DNA of 64,000 nt, taken from an uncultured Pseudomonadales bacterium (GTDB lineage: Bacteria; Pseudomonadota; Gammaproteobacteria; Pseudomonadales; Balneatricaceae). This document shows, in pieces, positions 40,688 to 51,810 of this stretch. Every line of letters starts with the position of its first letter. Position 1 is the stretch's first letter. The stretch lies in NCBI GenBank assembly GCA_943787595.1, contig CALSNA010000003.1:124001-188000 (forward strand). Direction: 5' to 3'. The notes under the pieces are model-generated. The model had not been told where the DNA came from. It saw only the letters and a list, made by a program, of their open reading frames with translations, and made no database searches. The translations under genes were made by a program, and so were the position numbers.

Positions 40688-41697
40688 ATATCAGTTGTAA
40701 ACGCAGCCAGTTAATAGGAGCTATTCATTCTATTTCAGATAAAGTGTAATTTAGGTACAAAAAATAGCACTATAAGCCCCGGAAAAAATATGGTTCATTC
40801 AAGGATATCATTTTTTATCTTATACAGTTAAAAAAGTGAACCCACTTCCGGAAATTTGGGCAAAGGCAGCTGGAATCAATGATCATAGACGTATATATGG
40901 TTCCAGCTATCATAAAAATACACCTGTATCCTTGGAACCATAAGTATCTTTACGGTGGCTCGAATCCGAAAAACAAGATGTGACGAGGGGCACTTGCTCG
41001 GTCTTTGCCCAAGTAACGCAAAGCTCCACGGGTAACTAGCTATTCCCATCTAGGTAATAGCACCCATTTTGACTTGAACAGTTGTGTAAATAAATTATTT
41101 CGCTTCACTATAACCCTAAGTTTATTTCAACAACATTGATACAATTGACCATGTATTGAATATTATTATGTGTTGCACATACTCCGTAAGGTACAATAGA
41201 TTACTGAACACTAGTCACTATACATGCAATAATGAATAAACTCATGATTACTTTCAAAACCTTGGCCATTGACATTACTATTCCGCAAATCGTTAGTCAC
41301 CGTAATATCCTAATGTAGACCACCACAAATTTTGGGGGTTCTACAACAATAATTAAAGCTTACACAGCCGCATATAATGCAAAGTCTCAGAGTTTACCTT
41401 AGTAAGATGGATTGAAAGATGATTAACTTATAAAGTTGTGTTTATTTGTTGTTACAACAATATACTTAATTGCCTGTTAATCAATAAATAACCTAAAGCA
41501 AGAATATCATGAGCTTTACGCTGAAACTGAATTGGGTCAAAATTACTGTTGTTCAAAACTACAGCAGGCACTTTAATATATTAGTACTTAGTTTTTCGAC
41601 CATTATACGTTTGTTCGTAAAACCCACTACAGTTGCAATTCATGGCACAGGCAAGGTATGAGTCTGAAAATCGACTACAATTATAAATGGAGAAAAA
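40688..41697. other. 1-kb stretch without a gene between gcdH and accD
   Basis: No intact gene is visible. A plus-strand frame near 40832-40942 (about 35 codons, including PEIWAKAAGINDHRRIYG) looks protein-like, but it has no start and I cannot name it. ATGGTTCCA near 40898 and TGGAACCAT near 40934 form a loose 9-bp inverted repeat. The rest is AT-rich. Confidence 0.35.
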
Positions 41698-42576
41698 ATG
41701 AGCAGTTGGCTTGACAAAATTGTCCCTTCTCGAATTATGCCTAACTTAGTCAACAAACGGCATAGCAGTATACCAGAAGGGCTATGGAAAAAATGCCCTA
41801 AATGTAGTGCTGTATTGTATCGACCTGATCTGGAGAAAAACCTTGATGTATGCATGAAGTGTAATCACCACATGCGCATCAGTGCTCGACGTCGCCTAGA
41901 GATATTTCTCGACAAAGAAAATCAGACTGAACTAGCAACTGAGGTAGTGCCAGTCGATCGTTTAAAGTTTCGAGATCTGAAAAAATATAAGGATCGCCTG
42001 GTCTCAGCTCAAAAAGCAACTGAGGAAAAAGATGCCCTAATTGCGATTAATGGTAGAATAATGGATTTGCCAGTGGTCGCGATGGCCTTCGAATTTAATT
42101 TTCTGGGCGGGTCAATGGGTTCTGTGGTGGGAGAACGTTTTATACAAGCCTGCAAAGTGTGCCTAGAAGAGCGTATTCCCCTAGTATGCTTCTCAGCATC
42201 TGGTGGCGCACGTATGCAAGAAGCTCTAATTTCTTTATTTCAAATGGCCAAAACCAGCGCGGCTTTAGAAAAACTCAAACAAGCAGGTATTCCTTATATT
42301 TCCTACCTAACTGATCCAGTTTATGGTGGTGTTTCTGCCAGCCTGGCCATGTTGGGCGATATTAATATCGCCGAACCAGGTGCACGGATGGGTTTTGCTG
42401 GCCCAAGGGTTATTGAACAGACTGTACGTGAAACGTTACCCGAAGGTTTCCAACGCAGTGAATTTTTGCTCAATCACGGCGCAATTGATATGATTACACC
42501 CCGTAAAGACATGCGTGAAGTGACCAATCGCTTGCTAACCAGCTTGAATGCCGCCAACATGGCCAAGGATATCTGA
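41698..42576 (+). CDS. accD: Acetyl-CoA carboxylase carboxyltransferase beta subunit
   Basis: This subunit of the carboxyltransferase makes malonyl-CoA for fatty acid synthesis together with AccA. Its 292 residues open with a four-cysteine zinc ribbon ([23 protein letters not shown]). The crotonase-like core follows, with [28 protein letters not shown] and [43 protein letters not shown]. It heads the accD-folC-dedD-cvpA group, as in E. coli. Confidence 0.97.
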   Translation: MSSWLDKIVPSRIMPNLVNKRHSSIPEGLWKKCPKCSAVLYRPDLEKNLDVCMKCNHHMRISARRRLEIFLDKENQTELATEVVPVDRLKFRDLKKYKDRLVSAQKATEEKDALIAINGRIMDLPVVAMAFEFNFLGGSMGSVVGERFIQACKVCLEERIPLVCFSASGGARMQEALISLFQMAKTSAALEKLKQAGIPYISYLTDPVYGGVSASLAMLGDINIAEPGARMGFAGPRVIEQTVRETLPEGFQRSEFLLNHGAIDMITPRKDMREVTNRLLTSLNAANMAKDI

Positions 42577-42578
42577 TC

Positions 42579-43868
42579 TTGGGGGCAAATTTGAGCTTCA
42601 CCTGCTTAGATGACTGGCTGCACTGGTTAGAACAACAGCATCCCTGCAATACTATTGAGCTAGGTCTGAGCCGTATCAGGCAAGTGGCTAGTCGCTTGCT
42701 GGACAAGTCTCCTATAGCCAAGCAGATAATCACTATATCTGGCACCAATGGCAAAGGTTCTACCGTAGCCTATATCAGCAGTATCTTACAGCAAACTGGA
42801 TTACGCTATGGTACTCTGACCTCACCTCATTTGTTGCGCTTCAACGAACGTATCTCATTGCAGGGAGAACCGGTGGATGATGATCGTCTCTGCGCTGCTT
42901 TTGACCGCGTTAATAGAGCTTGTTACCATGCAGGTAATCCACCAGTACAACTGACTTATTTTGAATTTAACACCATATTAGCATTTGATCTCATGCAACG
43001 AGCAGATCTAGATGTGGCTGTGCTAGAAGTCGGCTTAGGTGGTCGTTTAGATGCGGTCAATCTAATTGATGCTGATATTGCTGTATTAACCAGTATTGGT
43101 TTGGATCACCAAGATTGGCTGGGTCACGACCTAGCGTCTATAGCACGCGAAAAGGCAGGTATTTTTCGCTCAGGAAAAATAGCCATCTGTGGCGATCCAG
43201 AACCCCCGCAATCGGTAGCTGAATATGCTAACCAGATTGGCGCTAACTTGTTGTGTAAAGGTATAGATTTTGATGATTTAAAACAGGAATGGAGCGGTTT
43301 AGATAATACCGGTCAGCCATCAAATCTCAGCTTACCGCAGGTTAAGCTGTCTACTATGAATGTCGCAGCAGCGGTGCAGGCAATAAAATCACTACCTTTT
43401 GCTATTAGCGATCAAACTATCATCACTGGTCTACAGCAGGCATACCTTGCTGGACGATTTCAGATCGAATCTGTAGCAGGTAAACAGGTTATACTAGATG
43501 TAGCCCACAATCCACAGGCTGCTGCCCATTTAGCCAGCCAACTGCAGTGTTATCCTGTTACAGGTCAAACTTGGGCAATTGTAGCGATGTTAAGTGATAA
43601 AGATTATGCTAGCGTGATTGCACATCTATTACCTCATATTGACTATTGGCAATTAGCTTCAACTGTTGGGCCAAGGGGTTTACTAGCGGAAACTCTTGGA
43701 TCAACTCTGGCAGACATGGGGTTAAAAAGGGAGCGATGGCAATGTTATGATACCATTGAGGGGGCATTTTGCGATACAATCCAACGGACAACTGTTGTAG
43801 ACCGTGTCTTGGTATTTGGTTCCTTTGTAACCGTCGCTGAAATTTTACAGCAGCTAACGTCCCGTTAA
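42579..43868 (+). CDS. folC: Folylpolyglutamate/dihydrofolate synthase
   Basis: FolC forms dihydrofolate and adds glutamates to folates. Its 429 residues carry the P-loop SGTNGKGSTVAYISSIL, the SPHLLRFNERI loop, LTYFEFNTILAF, VLEVGLGGRLDAVN, SIGLDHQDWLG and the C-terminal ILDVAHNPQAA. Start choice is between TTG 42579, two bases after accD, and TTG 42591. The latter has a GGGGG ribosome binding site at proper distance and may be the real one. Confidence 0.95.
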   Translation: MGANLSFTCLDDWLHWLEQQHPCNTIELGLSRIRQVASRLLDKSPIAKQIITISGTNGKGSTVAYISSILQQTGLRYGTLTSPHLLRFNERISLQGEPVDDDRLCAAFDRVNRACYHAGNPPVQLTYFEFNTILAFDLMQRADLDVAVLEVGLGGRLDAVNLIDADIAVLTSIGLDHQDWLGHDLASIAREKAGIFRSGKIAICGDPEPPQSVAEYANQIGANLLCKGIDFDDLKQEWSGLDNTGQPSNLSLPQVKLSTMNVAAAVQAIKSLPFAISDQTIITGLQQAYLAGRFQIESVAGKQVILDVAHNPQAAAHLASQLQCYPVTGQTWAIVAMLSDKDYASVIAHLLPHIDYWQLASTVGPRGLLAETLGSTLADMGLKRERWQCYDTIEGAFCDTIQRTTVVDRVLVFGSFVTVAEILQQLTSR

Positions 43869-43890
43869 TTAAATGGTATTGTAGACAAGT

Positions 43891-44421
43891 TTGTATCAGA
43901 ATAATATTAAATACCGTATTACCGGAGCCTTAGTTTTAATCGGGCTGGCGGTAATAGTATTACCTTTTTTTCTTGATGGATCTGGCTATCAGGAAATAAG
44001 GCAGATCCAGACTATGCCAATTGAACCAGAACCAGAACCAGCCACAGCAATCGCAATTGAAATCGTCGATATCAGTGATCCAGATATCATCAACTTTGGT
44101 GTTGTGGATTTATTACCTGAAGTTACACCACGGCCCAATGATCCACCACAAGCCAATACGAACCTGTTAAATGACAATAAACTGCCGAAAGCCTGGTCGG
44201 TGCAAATAGGGCTATTCAAAAATCGGCAAAATGCCAATAGATTACACGATAAATACCAATCTGCTGGGTACAATGTTTATGTGGTATCTACTGATAGAGA
44301 ACATCGGGTCATGGCTGGTCCTGTATTCAATCGTGATCAGGCATTACATTTAAAGGCTGAATTGTTGGACAAGTTCAAACAAAATGATTTATTTTTAGTA
44401 CTGTACGAAGTTGAGGAGTAA
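43891..44421 (+). CDS. dedD: SPOR-domain division protein (DedD-like)
   Basis: This 176-residue inner-membrane protein has one helix (residues about 9-28, ALVLIGLAVIVLPFFLDG), a proline/glutamate-rich linker and a C-terminal SPOR domain (about 100-175, KAWSVQIGLFKNRQNANRLHDKYQSAGYNVYV) that binds denuded septal peptidoglycan. TTG is used as start, as no ATG fits. Position after folC matches E. coli dedD. Confidence 0.88.
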   Translation: MYQNNIKYRITGALVLIGLAVIVLPFFLDGSGYQEIRQIQTMPIEPEPEPATAIAIEIVDISDPDIINFGVVDLLPEVTPRPNDPPQANTNLLNDNKLPKAWSVQIGLFKNRQNANRLHDKYQSAGYNVYVVSTDREHRVMAGPVFNRDQALHLKAELLDKFKQNDLFLVLYEVEE

Positions 44422-44623
44422 ACTGTAAAAAATATTGTATGTGGCACTGAGACTAGGCATACACATGGCGCCATGTCCAAATCATTTGTAATAATTATAG
44501 AATAACTCAACCGGAGTTATTTTTTAATCAATGTTAATCTTGAAGCAAATTTTAATATTGCATCAGCACACTCAATCATTTTGCATAGGTTCCTTAGACT
44601 GGACCAAATAAGCTGGAGGAGTT

Positions 44624-45142
44624 ATGGAAACTGCAACCGTATTTGACTGGATATTGTTGGCCATTGTTGTGGTTTCCTGTATGTTTGGCCTTTTGCGCGG
44701 CTTCTTAAAAGAACTTATTTCATTAGCAAGTTGGATAGCGGCATTTTTTGTAGCACGCCTGTTTGCTCCTAAATTAAGCTACTTTTTAACCATCTTGACC
44801 GATAATGCTACTTTTCAGCTGTTGAGTGCTTTTGCTATTTTGTTTACTGCCACTTTGGTAGTGGGCGCATTAATTAATAATATTTTTTCAAATCTGGCAC
44901 AAGCAACAGGATTAAGTGGTACAGATCAGTTATTTGGTATGGTTTTTGGTTTGATACGCGGGGGGATGGTAGTTATTATTTTAGTTTCCCTATTATCTAT
45001 CTCTCCAGTCAGTCAGGATATCTGGTGGCGTGAATCCCAGTTAATTCCTCATTTTCTATTACTTGAAGAATGGTTTTATAAACTCATCAACGATCCTCAG
45101 GAAATTAACAGCATGCTGGAGTTGATACAACTACAGAGGTAA
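44624..45142 (+). CDS. cvpA: CvpA-family membrane protein
   Basis: CvpA is a 172-residue inner-membrane protein with four helices (about 8-26, 30-46, 61-86 and 103-125) and conserved text DWILLAIVVVSCMFGLLRGFLKELISLASWIAAFFVARLF. In E. coli it is needed for colicin V production and is co-transcribed with purF. Here a GGAGG site precedes the ATG, about 200 bases after dedD, but purF does not follow. Confidence 0.92.
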   Translation: METATVFDWILLAIVVVSCMFGLLRGFLKELISLASWIAAFFVARLFAPKLSYFLTILTDNATFQLLSAFAILFTATLVVGALINNIFSNLAQATGLSGTDQLFGMVFGLIRGGMVVIILVSLLSISPVSQDIWWRESQLIPHFLLLEEWFYKLINDPQEINSMLELIQLQR

Positions 45143-45880
45143 TTCACATACTGCAAGAATTAAGCTCAAATTACGATATGATGTCGACCCACCAATATCC
45201 CAAGTTAAACCATGGATGTTAACTTAATGAGGGGGGTTATAATAATCAATAATGTATAAAATTATCTGCCTAATACTCATCTCAAACAGTCATTAATTCA
45301 TGGAATTGAAAAAGCCACTGATTTTGTGCTATGTGACACATTAAAAGACCAGAAACTAAAATCTGCAATCTGTTTGTTGTCTAGGGTAAACGTAATGCAG
45401 CCATCCATCCGACTTCCAGTTTTTTTATTCGATACTGCTAAAACATAAACTCATTTTAAGGCTATCCAAGACAATAGGAATCTCTATTCATAGAGTTTAT
45501 CAAAACTATGATAAGTTAGCGTTAACACCGTATTACTGTCCTGAAAAGTAGCGGAAAACTGGTTGTCTTAACCGCCAGAATAGTAGCCTTGATAATTGTC
45601 TTTTTATCACGTTTGCAGCAAGGCAGTGACATAGTTTTATCAGAAAGCATCTGTGGTGCAATTATAGGCCCGTTTGATAAAAATTTGTGGCATTTCGACA
45701 TCACAAAAGACTGCGTAAATACTATTGATATTAAAGCTTAACAAATAGTTACAAGGTAATACACGTATGCTTTTTCTTGGGAAAGTAGATAATCTACTCG
45801 CTGTATGATCCCAAAGTTGGTATTTGTCTGTTGAACCTAACAATTACTTATAATCAGCTATTGATCCGAATATGCTATGT
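45143..45880. other. Region where purF would be expected; no gene seen
   Basis: On the plus strand no MCGIVGI start or phosphoribosyltransferase motif of PurF appears. The short frames on either strand are broken and lack family features. It seems to be old, unrecognisable sequence. Confidence 0.45.
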
Positions 45881-45915
45881 AACTGTGGGATTTAATTAAC
45901 TTAAATCCCACAGTT
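45881..45915. terminator. Perfect 15-bp hairpin after htpG
   Basis: AACTGTGGGATTTAA (45881-45895) pairs perfectly with 45901-45915 around a TTAAC loop. It starts about 30 bases past the htpG stop in the direction of transcription. There is no T-run beyond the stem, though the stem top is AT-rich. Confidence 0.6.
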
Positions 45916-45945
45916 GGACAGGTATATAGCACAATATGCTGTATC

Positions 45946-47868
45946 CTAAGCGCTCAGTTCTAATAACAATTTATTCAATCGATTCACATAGGCAGCTGGA
46001 TCATCCAGCTTTCCACCTTCAGCCAGATTAGCTTGATCAAACAGTATTTCGCTTAAATCACCAAACCGGTCTTCGTCAACCTCGTCATTCAGTTTTATGA
46101 CCAGTGGATGAGTTGGATTGATTTCAAAGGTGGGTTTGGCAGCAGGTGTAGCTTGACCTGCAGCTTCCATCAACTTGCGCATTTGGTTGCCCATATCCTG
46201 TTCCCCAACAACCAGACAAGCTGGAGAATCAGTTAGTCGATGCGTCACGCGTACGTTTTCCACCCTTTCACTTAGAACTCCCTGCAAACGTTCAACCAAT
46301 CCAGCAAATTCCTGAACCTGCTCTTCCTGGGATTTTTTCTCAGCCTCATCGGCAACTTCATCTAAGTCTAAAGAACCTTTTGCTACATCTTGCAATGATT
46401 TGCCATCGAAATCCATTAAATGGGACATGAGCCACTCATCCACACGATCAGATAATAGTAGGACTTCAAGACCTTTCTTGCGAAAAATTTCTAAATGGGG
46501 GCTATTCTTGGCGGTGTTATGACTGTCAGCAACTACATAATAAATCTTCTTCTGATCTTCCTTCATTCGCTCTACATAGTCAGCAAGCCCGTGCGTCTGA
46601 CCTGTATTGTCGTCAATGCTGCTAGAAAAGCGCAGTAATTTGGCAATTTTTTCCTTATTAGAAAAATCTTCAGCCGGGCCTTCCTTCATCACTTGGCCAA
46701 ATTGCTGCCAGAATTTAGTATATTGTTCTGGTTTCTTTTTGGCCATCTTTTCTAGCATATCCAGCACTCGCTTAATTAGGGCTGCACGAATACTGTCAAT
46801 TATCGGGTCTTTTTGTAGTATTTCCCTAGATACATTCAAAGATAGATCATTGGAATCCACAACACCTTTGATGAAACGCAGATATAGTGGTAAAAATTGT
46901 TCTGCTTCATCCATGATAAAAACTCTTTGTATGTATAGCTTAAGACCACGGCTGGCTTCTCGTTGCCATAAGTCAAATGGAGCTTTTGCAGGAATGTAAA
47001 GCAGGCTAGTGTATTCTAGTTTGCCTTCTACCCGATTGTGGGACCACGATAATGGGTCTTCAAAATCATGTGATATATGCTTGTAAAATTCGTGATACTC
47101 CTCATTTTTGACTTCACTGCGTGGTCGAGCCCATAGGGCTGTGGCAGAGTTAACAGTTTCATCTTCAGGTTCTTTTTTGTCAGCATCGTCCCCATAATGT
47201 TCTTTAGTCATGATCACGGGAATGGAGATATGGTCCGAATATTTACGCACTAGGTTGCGTAAACGGAAACCATCAGCAAATTCGGCCTCAGCCTTTTTCA
47301 AGTGCAGCACAACTTCTGTGCCACGGTGTTCCTTGGTCATTGTTGTGATGGAAAAATCACCCTCTCCAGCGGACTGCCAATGTACCCCTTGAGCTTTATC
47401 GTCACCTGCTTTGCGTGTAATTACTTCAACCTTTTCAGCCACAATAAAAGCTGAATAAAAACCAACTCCAAATTTACCTATAAGCTGTGAATCTTTCTGT
47501 TGTTCTCCAGTCAGCGATTGTAAGAATTCTGTCGTACCCGATTTTGCTATAGTACCAAGATGTTCAATTACTTCTTGACGATCCATCCCAATACCAGTAT
47601 CCATAACAGTGAGTGTATTTGCTTCCTTGTCGAAGCCAATACGAATCACTGGATCAGAATCATTTTCATATAATGTGTTATCATCCAAAGCCGCAAATCG
47701 CAATTTGTCAGTTGCGTCCGCTGCATTAGAGATTAATTCCCGCAAAAATATTTCCTTGTTGCTATATAAAGAATGAATCATCAAATGTAGAAGCTGTTTA
47801 ACTTCTGTCTGAAAGCCAAGTGTTTCTGTTTCTGTCTCTGTTTTTGTCTCGGTCTCAATCTGTGTCAT
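45946..47868 (-). CDS. htpG: Hsp90-family chaperone HtpG
   Basis: This bacterial Hsp90 has 640 residues, against 624 in E. coli. The GHKL ATPase domain is intact: [44 protein letters not shown] and GTEVVLHLK. The middle domain [19 protein letters not shown] and the C-terminal dimerisation part follow. The first 16 residues, [16 protein letters not shown], are an unusual Glu-Thr repeat before the family start [21 protein letters not shown] sigma-32-like promoter lies 64-91 bases upstream. Confidence 0.97.
   Translation of the reverse strand: MTQIETETKTETETETLGFQTEVKQLLHLMIHSLYSNKEIFLRELISNAADATDKLRFAALDDNTLYENDSDPVIRIGFDKEANTLTVMDTGIGMDRQEVIEHLGTIAKSGTTEFLQSLTGEQQKDSQLIGKFGVGFYSAFIVAEKVEVITRKAGDDKAQGVHWQSAGEGDFSITTMTKEHRGTEVVLHLKKAEAEFADGFRLRNLVRKYSDHISIPVIMTKEHYGDDADKKEPEDETVNSATALWARPRSEVKNEEYHEFYKHISHDFEDPLSWSHNRVEGKLEYTSLLYIPAKAPFDLWQREASRGLKLYIQRVFIMDEAEQFLPLYLRFIKGVVDSNDLSLNVSREILQKDPIIDSIRAALIKRVLDMLEKMAKKKPEQYTKFWQQFGQVMKEGPAEDFSNKEKIAKLLRFSSSIDDNTGQTHGLADYVERMKEDQKKIYYVVADSHNTAKNSPHLEIFRKKGLEVLLLSDRVDEWLMSHLMDFDGKSLQDVAKGSLDLDEVADEAEKKSQEEQVQEFAGLVERLQGVLSERVENVRVTHRLTDSPACLVVGEQDMGNQMRKLMEAAGQATPAAKPTFEINPTHPLVIKLNDEVDEDRFGDLSEILFDQANLAEGGKLDDPAAYVNRLNKLLLELSA
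47821..47856 (-). repeat. Hexanucleotide coding repeat at the htpG N-terminus
   Basis: Six near-identical 6-base units (GAGACC, GAGACA, AAAACA, GAGACA, GAAACA, GAAACA on the coding strand) encode residues 5-16 as alternating Glu/Lys and Thr. Unit length is a multiple of three, so slippage would change protein length without breaking the frame. Confidence 0.85.
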
Positions 47869-47931
47869 TGGGTTTTACCTTAAATAGAATACTGAAACAG
47901 GCTCGTGACTTTCTACCTGCGCTTGGCAAGT

Positions 47932-47959
47932 TAGTGGGGATTAAGGCAGTTTTTTCAAC
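47932..47959 (-). promoter_or_regulatory. Sigma-32-like heat-shock promoter of htpG
   Basis: On the minus strand GTTGAA (47954-47959) and CCCCACTA (47932-47939) are 14 bases apart. This is close to the sigma-32 consensus CTTGAA, 13-17 bases, CCCCATNT. Transcription would begin near 47925, leaving a leader of about 55 bases before the htpG start. Confidence 0.7.
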
Positions 47960-48755
47960 AGCAAAACTCAATTGAATGCTTAAAAGATCTTTGCAATCAT
48001 CAAAACTATAGCAATTTTTAACACATGAGTTGCCCATAACATGATTGGACTCGAAGTCTGTCTGGTAGCACATGCTTAAATTAGTCAGAGTCAGAGACAC
48101 AGAGCAATTTAGATCCTCTTTAATATGTGCCAAGGAACTAGCCCTGAACGTTTAAATACATTAAATTATTTTTTATATCAGCAATAGTATCTCTTATCTG
48201 TTCTAGCTGTAGTAATACTTGCAACAGGTTATCTCCAATCCTGGCTATGGACGAATAACTGTATCTACCTGACAATGAAGGAGTGTGGAGTTATCATTAT
48301 CTCTCATAGCAAAGTAGATAATAATTGTGTAGCCTAAATAATTGCAGCACACTAACCCGGTCTGTTCGCAAATCACTTTAAATACCAAATTACCACCAAG
48401 ATTATTTTGCTGACAAGTAGCTAATTTACGATGGATGTGGCTAGTAAAATCTGTGTAAACGGTCTGTTCTATCTTTAGTTATAAATCCAGTCACTGGACC
48501 AGGTGATATTTAGCTGTTACAACAACATCAGCCATCTCACTCAGTGGCTTTCATATGGCTCTGGCAATAAATATCGGTTTATCGTCGCATTAGTCTCGAA
48601 TTTAATTATTTATGAAGCATGGGGATATCATTTAAAAAGGCGTTAAAAAGTGAACACTGGCTAATTATGTTACACACAATCTAATCATGAATTGGGTGTA
48701 CAATACGTTATGGGGCAATTGAGTAACCCATGACTGACCATCATTAGGCCAAAAC
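47960..48755. other. AT-rich intergenic region between oadB and htpG
   Basis: Nothing gene-like is recognised. A 92-codon frame overlapping the htpG start (47855-48133, minus) is not protein-like. No clear terminator for the oad operon is seen. Confidence 0.4.
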
Positions 48756-49892
48756 TCAGCCACCACCTACAAAGTTGATCATCATACCAGCAGCCACTGC
48801 CGAACCGATAACCCCAGCCACATTAGGACCCATAGCATGCATCAGTAAGAAATTTTGTGGATTAGCTTCTAAACCCAGCTTATTAGATACCCGCGCTGCC
48901 ATAGGCACTGCTGAAACCCCAGCAGAACCAATGAGAGGATTGATACCTCCACCACCAAAACGATTCATCAGCTTAGCCATTACCACACCAGAGGCGGTGC
49001 CTATGGCAAATGCCACCATTCCCAAGCAAAGAATCCCCAGGGTAGTCAAATCAAGGAACTTATCTGCACTTAACTTCGAACCTACCGCCAGACCCAAGAA
49101 TATGGTCACTGTATTGATCAGGGCATTTTGAGTTGTTTCAGTCAAACGATCAACGACTCCACATTCCCGCATTAAATTACCAAAACAAAACATCCCCAGC
49201 AGAGGTGCAGCATCCGGCAACATCAGCGCGACCAATATTAATAACAGTAGAGGGAAAACAATTTTTTCAATTTTGTGAACCGCACGCAACTGCACCATTT
49301 TGATCTGGCGCTCTTGTGGTGTCGTCAGAAAGCGTACTATAGGAGGCTGGATCAGAGGCACTAGTGCCATATAGGAGTATGAAGCAACGGCAATGGCACC
49401 AAGCAAATCTGGTGCCAATTTACTGGCCACATAAATTGATGTTGGTCCATCAGCACCACCAATAATACCAATAGCGGCAGCATCGGACAGAGAAAAATCC
49501 ATCACCCCCAATGTAGTCAGACCTAACGCACCCAGGAGGGTGGCAAAGATGCCAAATTGGGCTGCTGCCCCCAGAAACAAAGTCTTGGGATTTGCCAACA
49601 ATGGACCAAAATCGGTCATGGCACCTACTCCCATAAAAATCACTAGGGGGAAAACTCCAGTGGCGATACCCACCTGATAGAACTGGTAAAGCACTCCACC
49701 AGAATCAGCCAAACCAGCACCAGGGATATTAGCTAAAATGCCACCAAAGCCAATGGGAATCAGTAACAAGGGCTCAAATTTGCGCTGGATGGCCAAATAA
49801 AGCAATAACAACCCCACCAGAATCATCACGGCTTGTCCAGATGACATCTGGTAAAGGCCTGAGTTATACCAAAGATCAAGCATTTTATTCAT
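48756..49892 (-). CDS. oadB: Sodium-pumping oxaloacetate decarboxylase beta subunit
   Basis: OadB decarboxylates carboxybiotin and pumps Na+ outward. Its 378 residues have about nine to eleven helices. Conserved text includes [65 protein letters not shown] with the key Asp, [12 protein letters not shown] and [48 protein letters not shown]. It is the last gene of oadG-oadA-oadB, 12 bases after oadA. Confidence 0.96.
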   Translation of the reverse strand: MNKMLDLWYNSGLYQMSSGQAVMILVGLLLLYLAIQRKFEPLLLIPIGFGGILANIPGAGLADSGGVLYQFYQVGIATGVFPLVIFMGVGAMTDFGPLLANPKTLFLGAAAQFGIFATLLGALGLTTLGVMDFSLSDAAAIGIIGGADGPTSIYVASKLAPDLLGAIAVASYSYMALVPLIQPPIVRFLTTPQERQIKMVQLRAVHKIEKIVFPLLLLILVALMLPDAAPLLGMFCFGNLMRECGVVDRLTETTQNALINTVTIFLGLAVGSKLSADKFLDLTTLGILCLGMVAFAIGTASGVVMAKLMNRFGGGGINPLIGSAGVSAVPMAARVSNKLGLEANPQNFLLMHAMGPNVAGVIGSAVAAGMMINFVGGG

Positions 49893-49904
49893 CGGTATAA
49901 GCCC

Positions 49905-51710
49905 TTATGCCAAATTCAGTAGAGTGTCACCCACAGCTACAGTGTCACCCTCGCTTACATTAACCGAAGTTACAGTGCCTGATTTGGCAGCACGCACTTC
50001 GGTTTCCATCTTCATGGCTTCCAGGATCAACAGCACATCACCTTCCTGAACCACCTGACCAGGTGCCACATGCACTTTCCAAATATTACCAGACAAAGGT
50101 GCAGGTAGCGGTTGCCCATTACCAGTTGTCTGGGGCTGTTGTGGTAATGATGCAATGGTTTCCGTTACGGGTGCTGTCACTACAGCAGCAATATCACCTC
50201 CATCTTCCACCTGGACAACATAACTTTGGCTGTCGACTGTAATAGTGTACACTGACTTACCTGTGGTCGCTAGCACTGCTGCCTTAGTTTCAGCCACTGG
50301 CTCAGAGTTAGGCATAGCCTCAAAGGCTGATGGGTTATCCCGATTTTCCAAAAATTTAAGGCCAATCTGCGGGAATAGAGCATAAATAAGAACATCATCA
50401 ACTTCCCGGTCACCAGTTTGCAACCGAATTTTTTTACTAACAGCCAATTGCCGCAATTCCTGTGTTAGCGGCTCAATTTCATTTTCCAACAAATCCGCAG
50501 GTCTGCAGGTAATGGGTGCATCACCTGCCAGTACTCGCTCCTGAAGATCAGTGGAATATGGTGCCAAAGCCGCACCATATTTACCCTTCAATACCCCGGC
50601 AGTTTCCTTAGAGATAGTCTTATAACGTTCACCAGTCAATATATTAAGCACTGCCTGGGTACCAACAATCTGTGAAGTTGGCGTCACCAAAGGAATATAT
50701 CCCAATTCTTCTCTCACCTTCGGGATCTCGGCTAATACAGCATCCAGCTGATCTGAAGCACCCTGCTCTTTCAACTGGCTTTCCATATTGGTAAGCATAC
50801 CACCTGGAACTTGGGCCACCAGAATCCGTGAATCAACCCCCTTAAGCGAACCTTCCCACTGCACATATTTTTTGCGCACTTCACGAAAATATGCAGCGAT
50901 CTCCTCCAATAACTTGATGTTTAGTCCAGTATGGCGTTCCCGGCCTTCAAAAATTGATACTACCGTTTCACTGGGTGAATGGCCATAAGTCATGGACATG
51001 GATGAAATGGAGGTATCTACATTGTCGATACCTGCTTCGACTGCCTTGACGATAGTCGCTGTAGACAAGCCAGTGGTAGCATGACAGTGCATATGGATCG
51101 GTATTTTAAGACTGTGTTTAAGTCGTGTTACCAGTTCAAAGGCTGTATAAGGATTTAGCAGACCAGCCATGTCTTTGATGCAAATAGAATCAGCACCCAG
51201 AGCTGCAATCTTCTCAGCCAGATCCAACCAGTAATCCAGACTATGCACTGGACTGAGAGTATAGGAGATAGTTCCTTGAGCATGTTTGCCCATCTGCTTG
51301 ACTGCTTTAATGGCGGTCGCTAGATTACGAGGATCATTCATGGCATCAAATACGCGAAATACATCTACCCCATTGATGGCCGCACGCTCGACGAACTTAT
51401 TAACCACGTCATCAGCGTAATGACGATAACCAAGAATATTCTGGGCCCGCAACAACATCTGCTGAGGTGTATTCGGCATAGCTGCCTTTAACTGTCGAAT
51501 CCGATCCCACGGATCTTCGCCCAGATAACGGATGCAAGCATCAAAAGTTGCACCACCCCAAGTTTCAATGGACCAATAGCCAACCTGATCAAGCTTAGCG
51601 GCTATAGGCAACATATCGGCTAAACGTAAACGGGTGGCAAATAGTGACTGGTGGCCATCGCGCAAGGCGACTTCAGTGATACCTAGGGGGTTTTTAGCAG
51701 CACTACTCAT
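49905..51710 (-). CDS. oadA: Oxaloacetate decarboxylase alpha subunit
   Basis: OadA moves the carboxyl group from oxaloacetate to biotin. Its 601 residues comprise an N-terminal TIM-barrel carboxyltransferase ([27 protein letters not shown], metal ligands in [10 protein letters not shown]), a conserved middle domain, an Ala/Pro-rich linker (about 495-530) and a C-terminal biotinyl domain with the biotin lysine in [10 protein letters not shown]. Only the Na+-pump form pairs with OadB, so this is not pyruvate carboxylase subunit B. Confidence 0.96.
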   Translation of the reverse strand: MSSAAKNPLGITEVALRDGHQSLFATRLRLADMLPIAAKLDQVGYWSIETWGGATFDACIRYLGEDPWDRIRQLKAAMPNTPQQMLLRAQNILGYRHYADDVVNKFVERAAINGVDVFRVFDAMNDPRNLATAIKAVKQMGKHAQGTISYTLSPVHSLDYWLDLAEKIAALGADSICIKDMAGLLNPYTAFELVTRLKHSLKIPIHMHCHATTGLSTATIVKAVEAGIDNVDTSISSMSMTYGHSPSETVVSIFEGRERHTGLNIKLLEEIAAYFREVRKKYVQWEGSLKGVDSRILVAQVPGGMLTNMESQLKEQGASDQLDAVLAEIPKVREELGYIPLVTPTSQIVGTQAVLNILTGERYKTISKETAGVLKGKYGAALAPYSTDLQERVLAGDAPITCRPADLLENEIEPLTQELRQLAVSKKIRLQTGDREVDDVLIYALFPQIGLKFLENRDNPSAFEAMPNSEPVAETKAAVLATTGKSVYTITVDSQSYVVQVEDGGDIAAVVTAPVTETIASLPQQPQTTGNGQPLPAPLSGNIWKVHVAPGQVVQEGDVLLILEAMKMETEVRAAKSGTVTSVNVSEGDTVAVGDTLLNLA

Positions 51711-51810
51711 AGTGGATAGCCTTTAAATAATTAACATGTTTTATCTAAACTACTGGAAACCGGTTCAGGAATACTTTTATAGCACCAAAACCCTACCTCC
51801 AAGCAGATAA

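Noticed and set aside
40832-40942. Short protein-like frame after gcdH, considered as a remnant of a CoA-transferase gene
   Set aside because: Only about 35 codons, no start, and no motif that I can tie to CaiB/BaiF or any other family.
47855-48133. 92-codon minus-strand frame overlapping the htpG start
   Set aside because: It overlaps the heat-shock promoter and the htpG leader and has no protein-like pattern.
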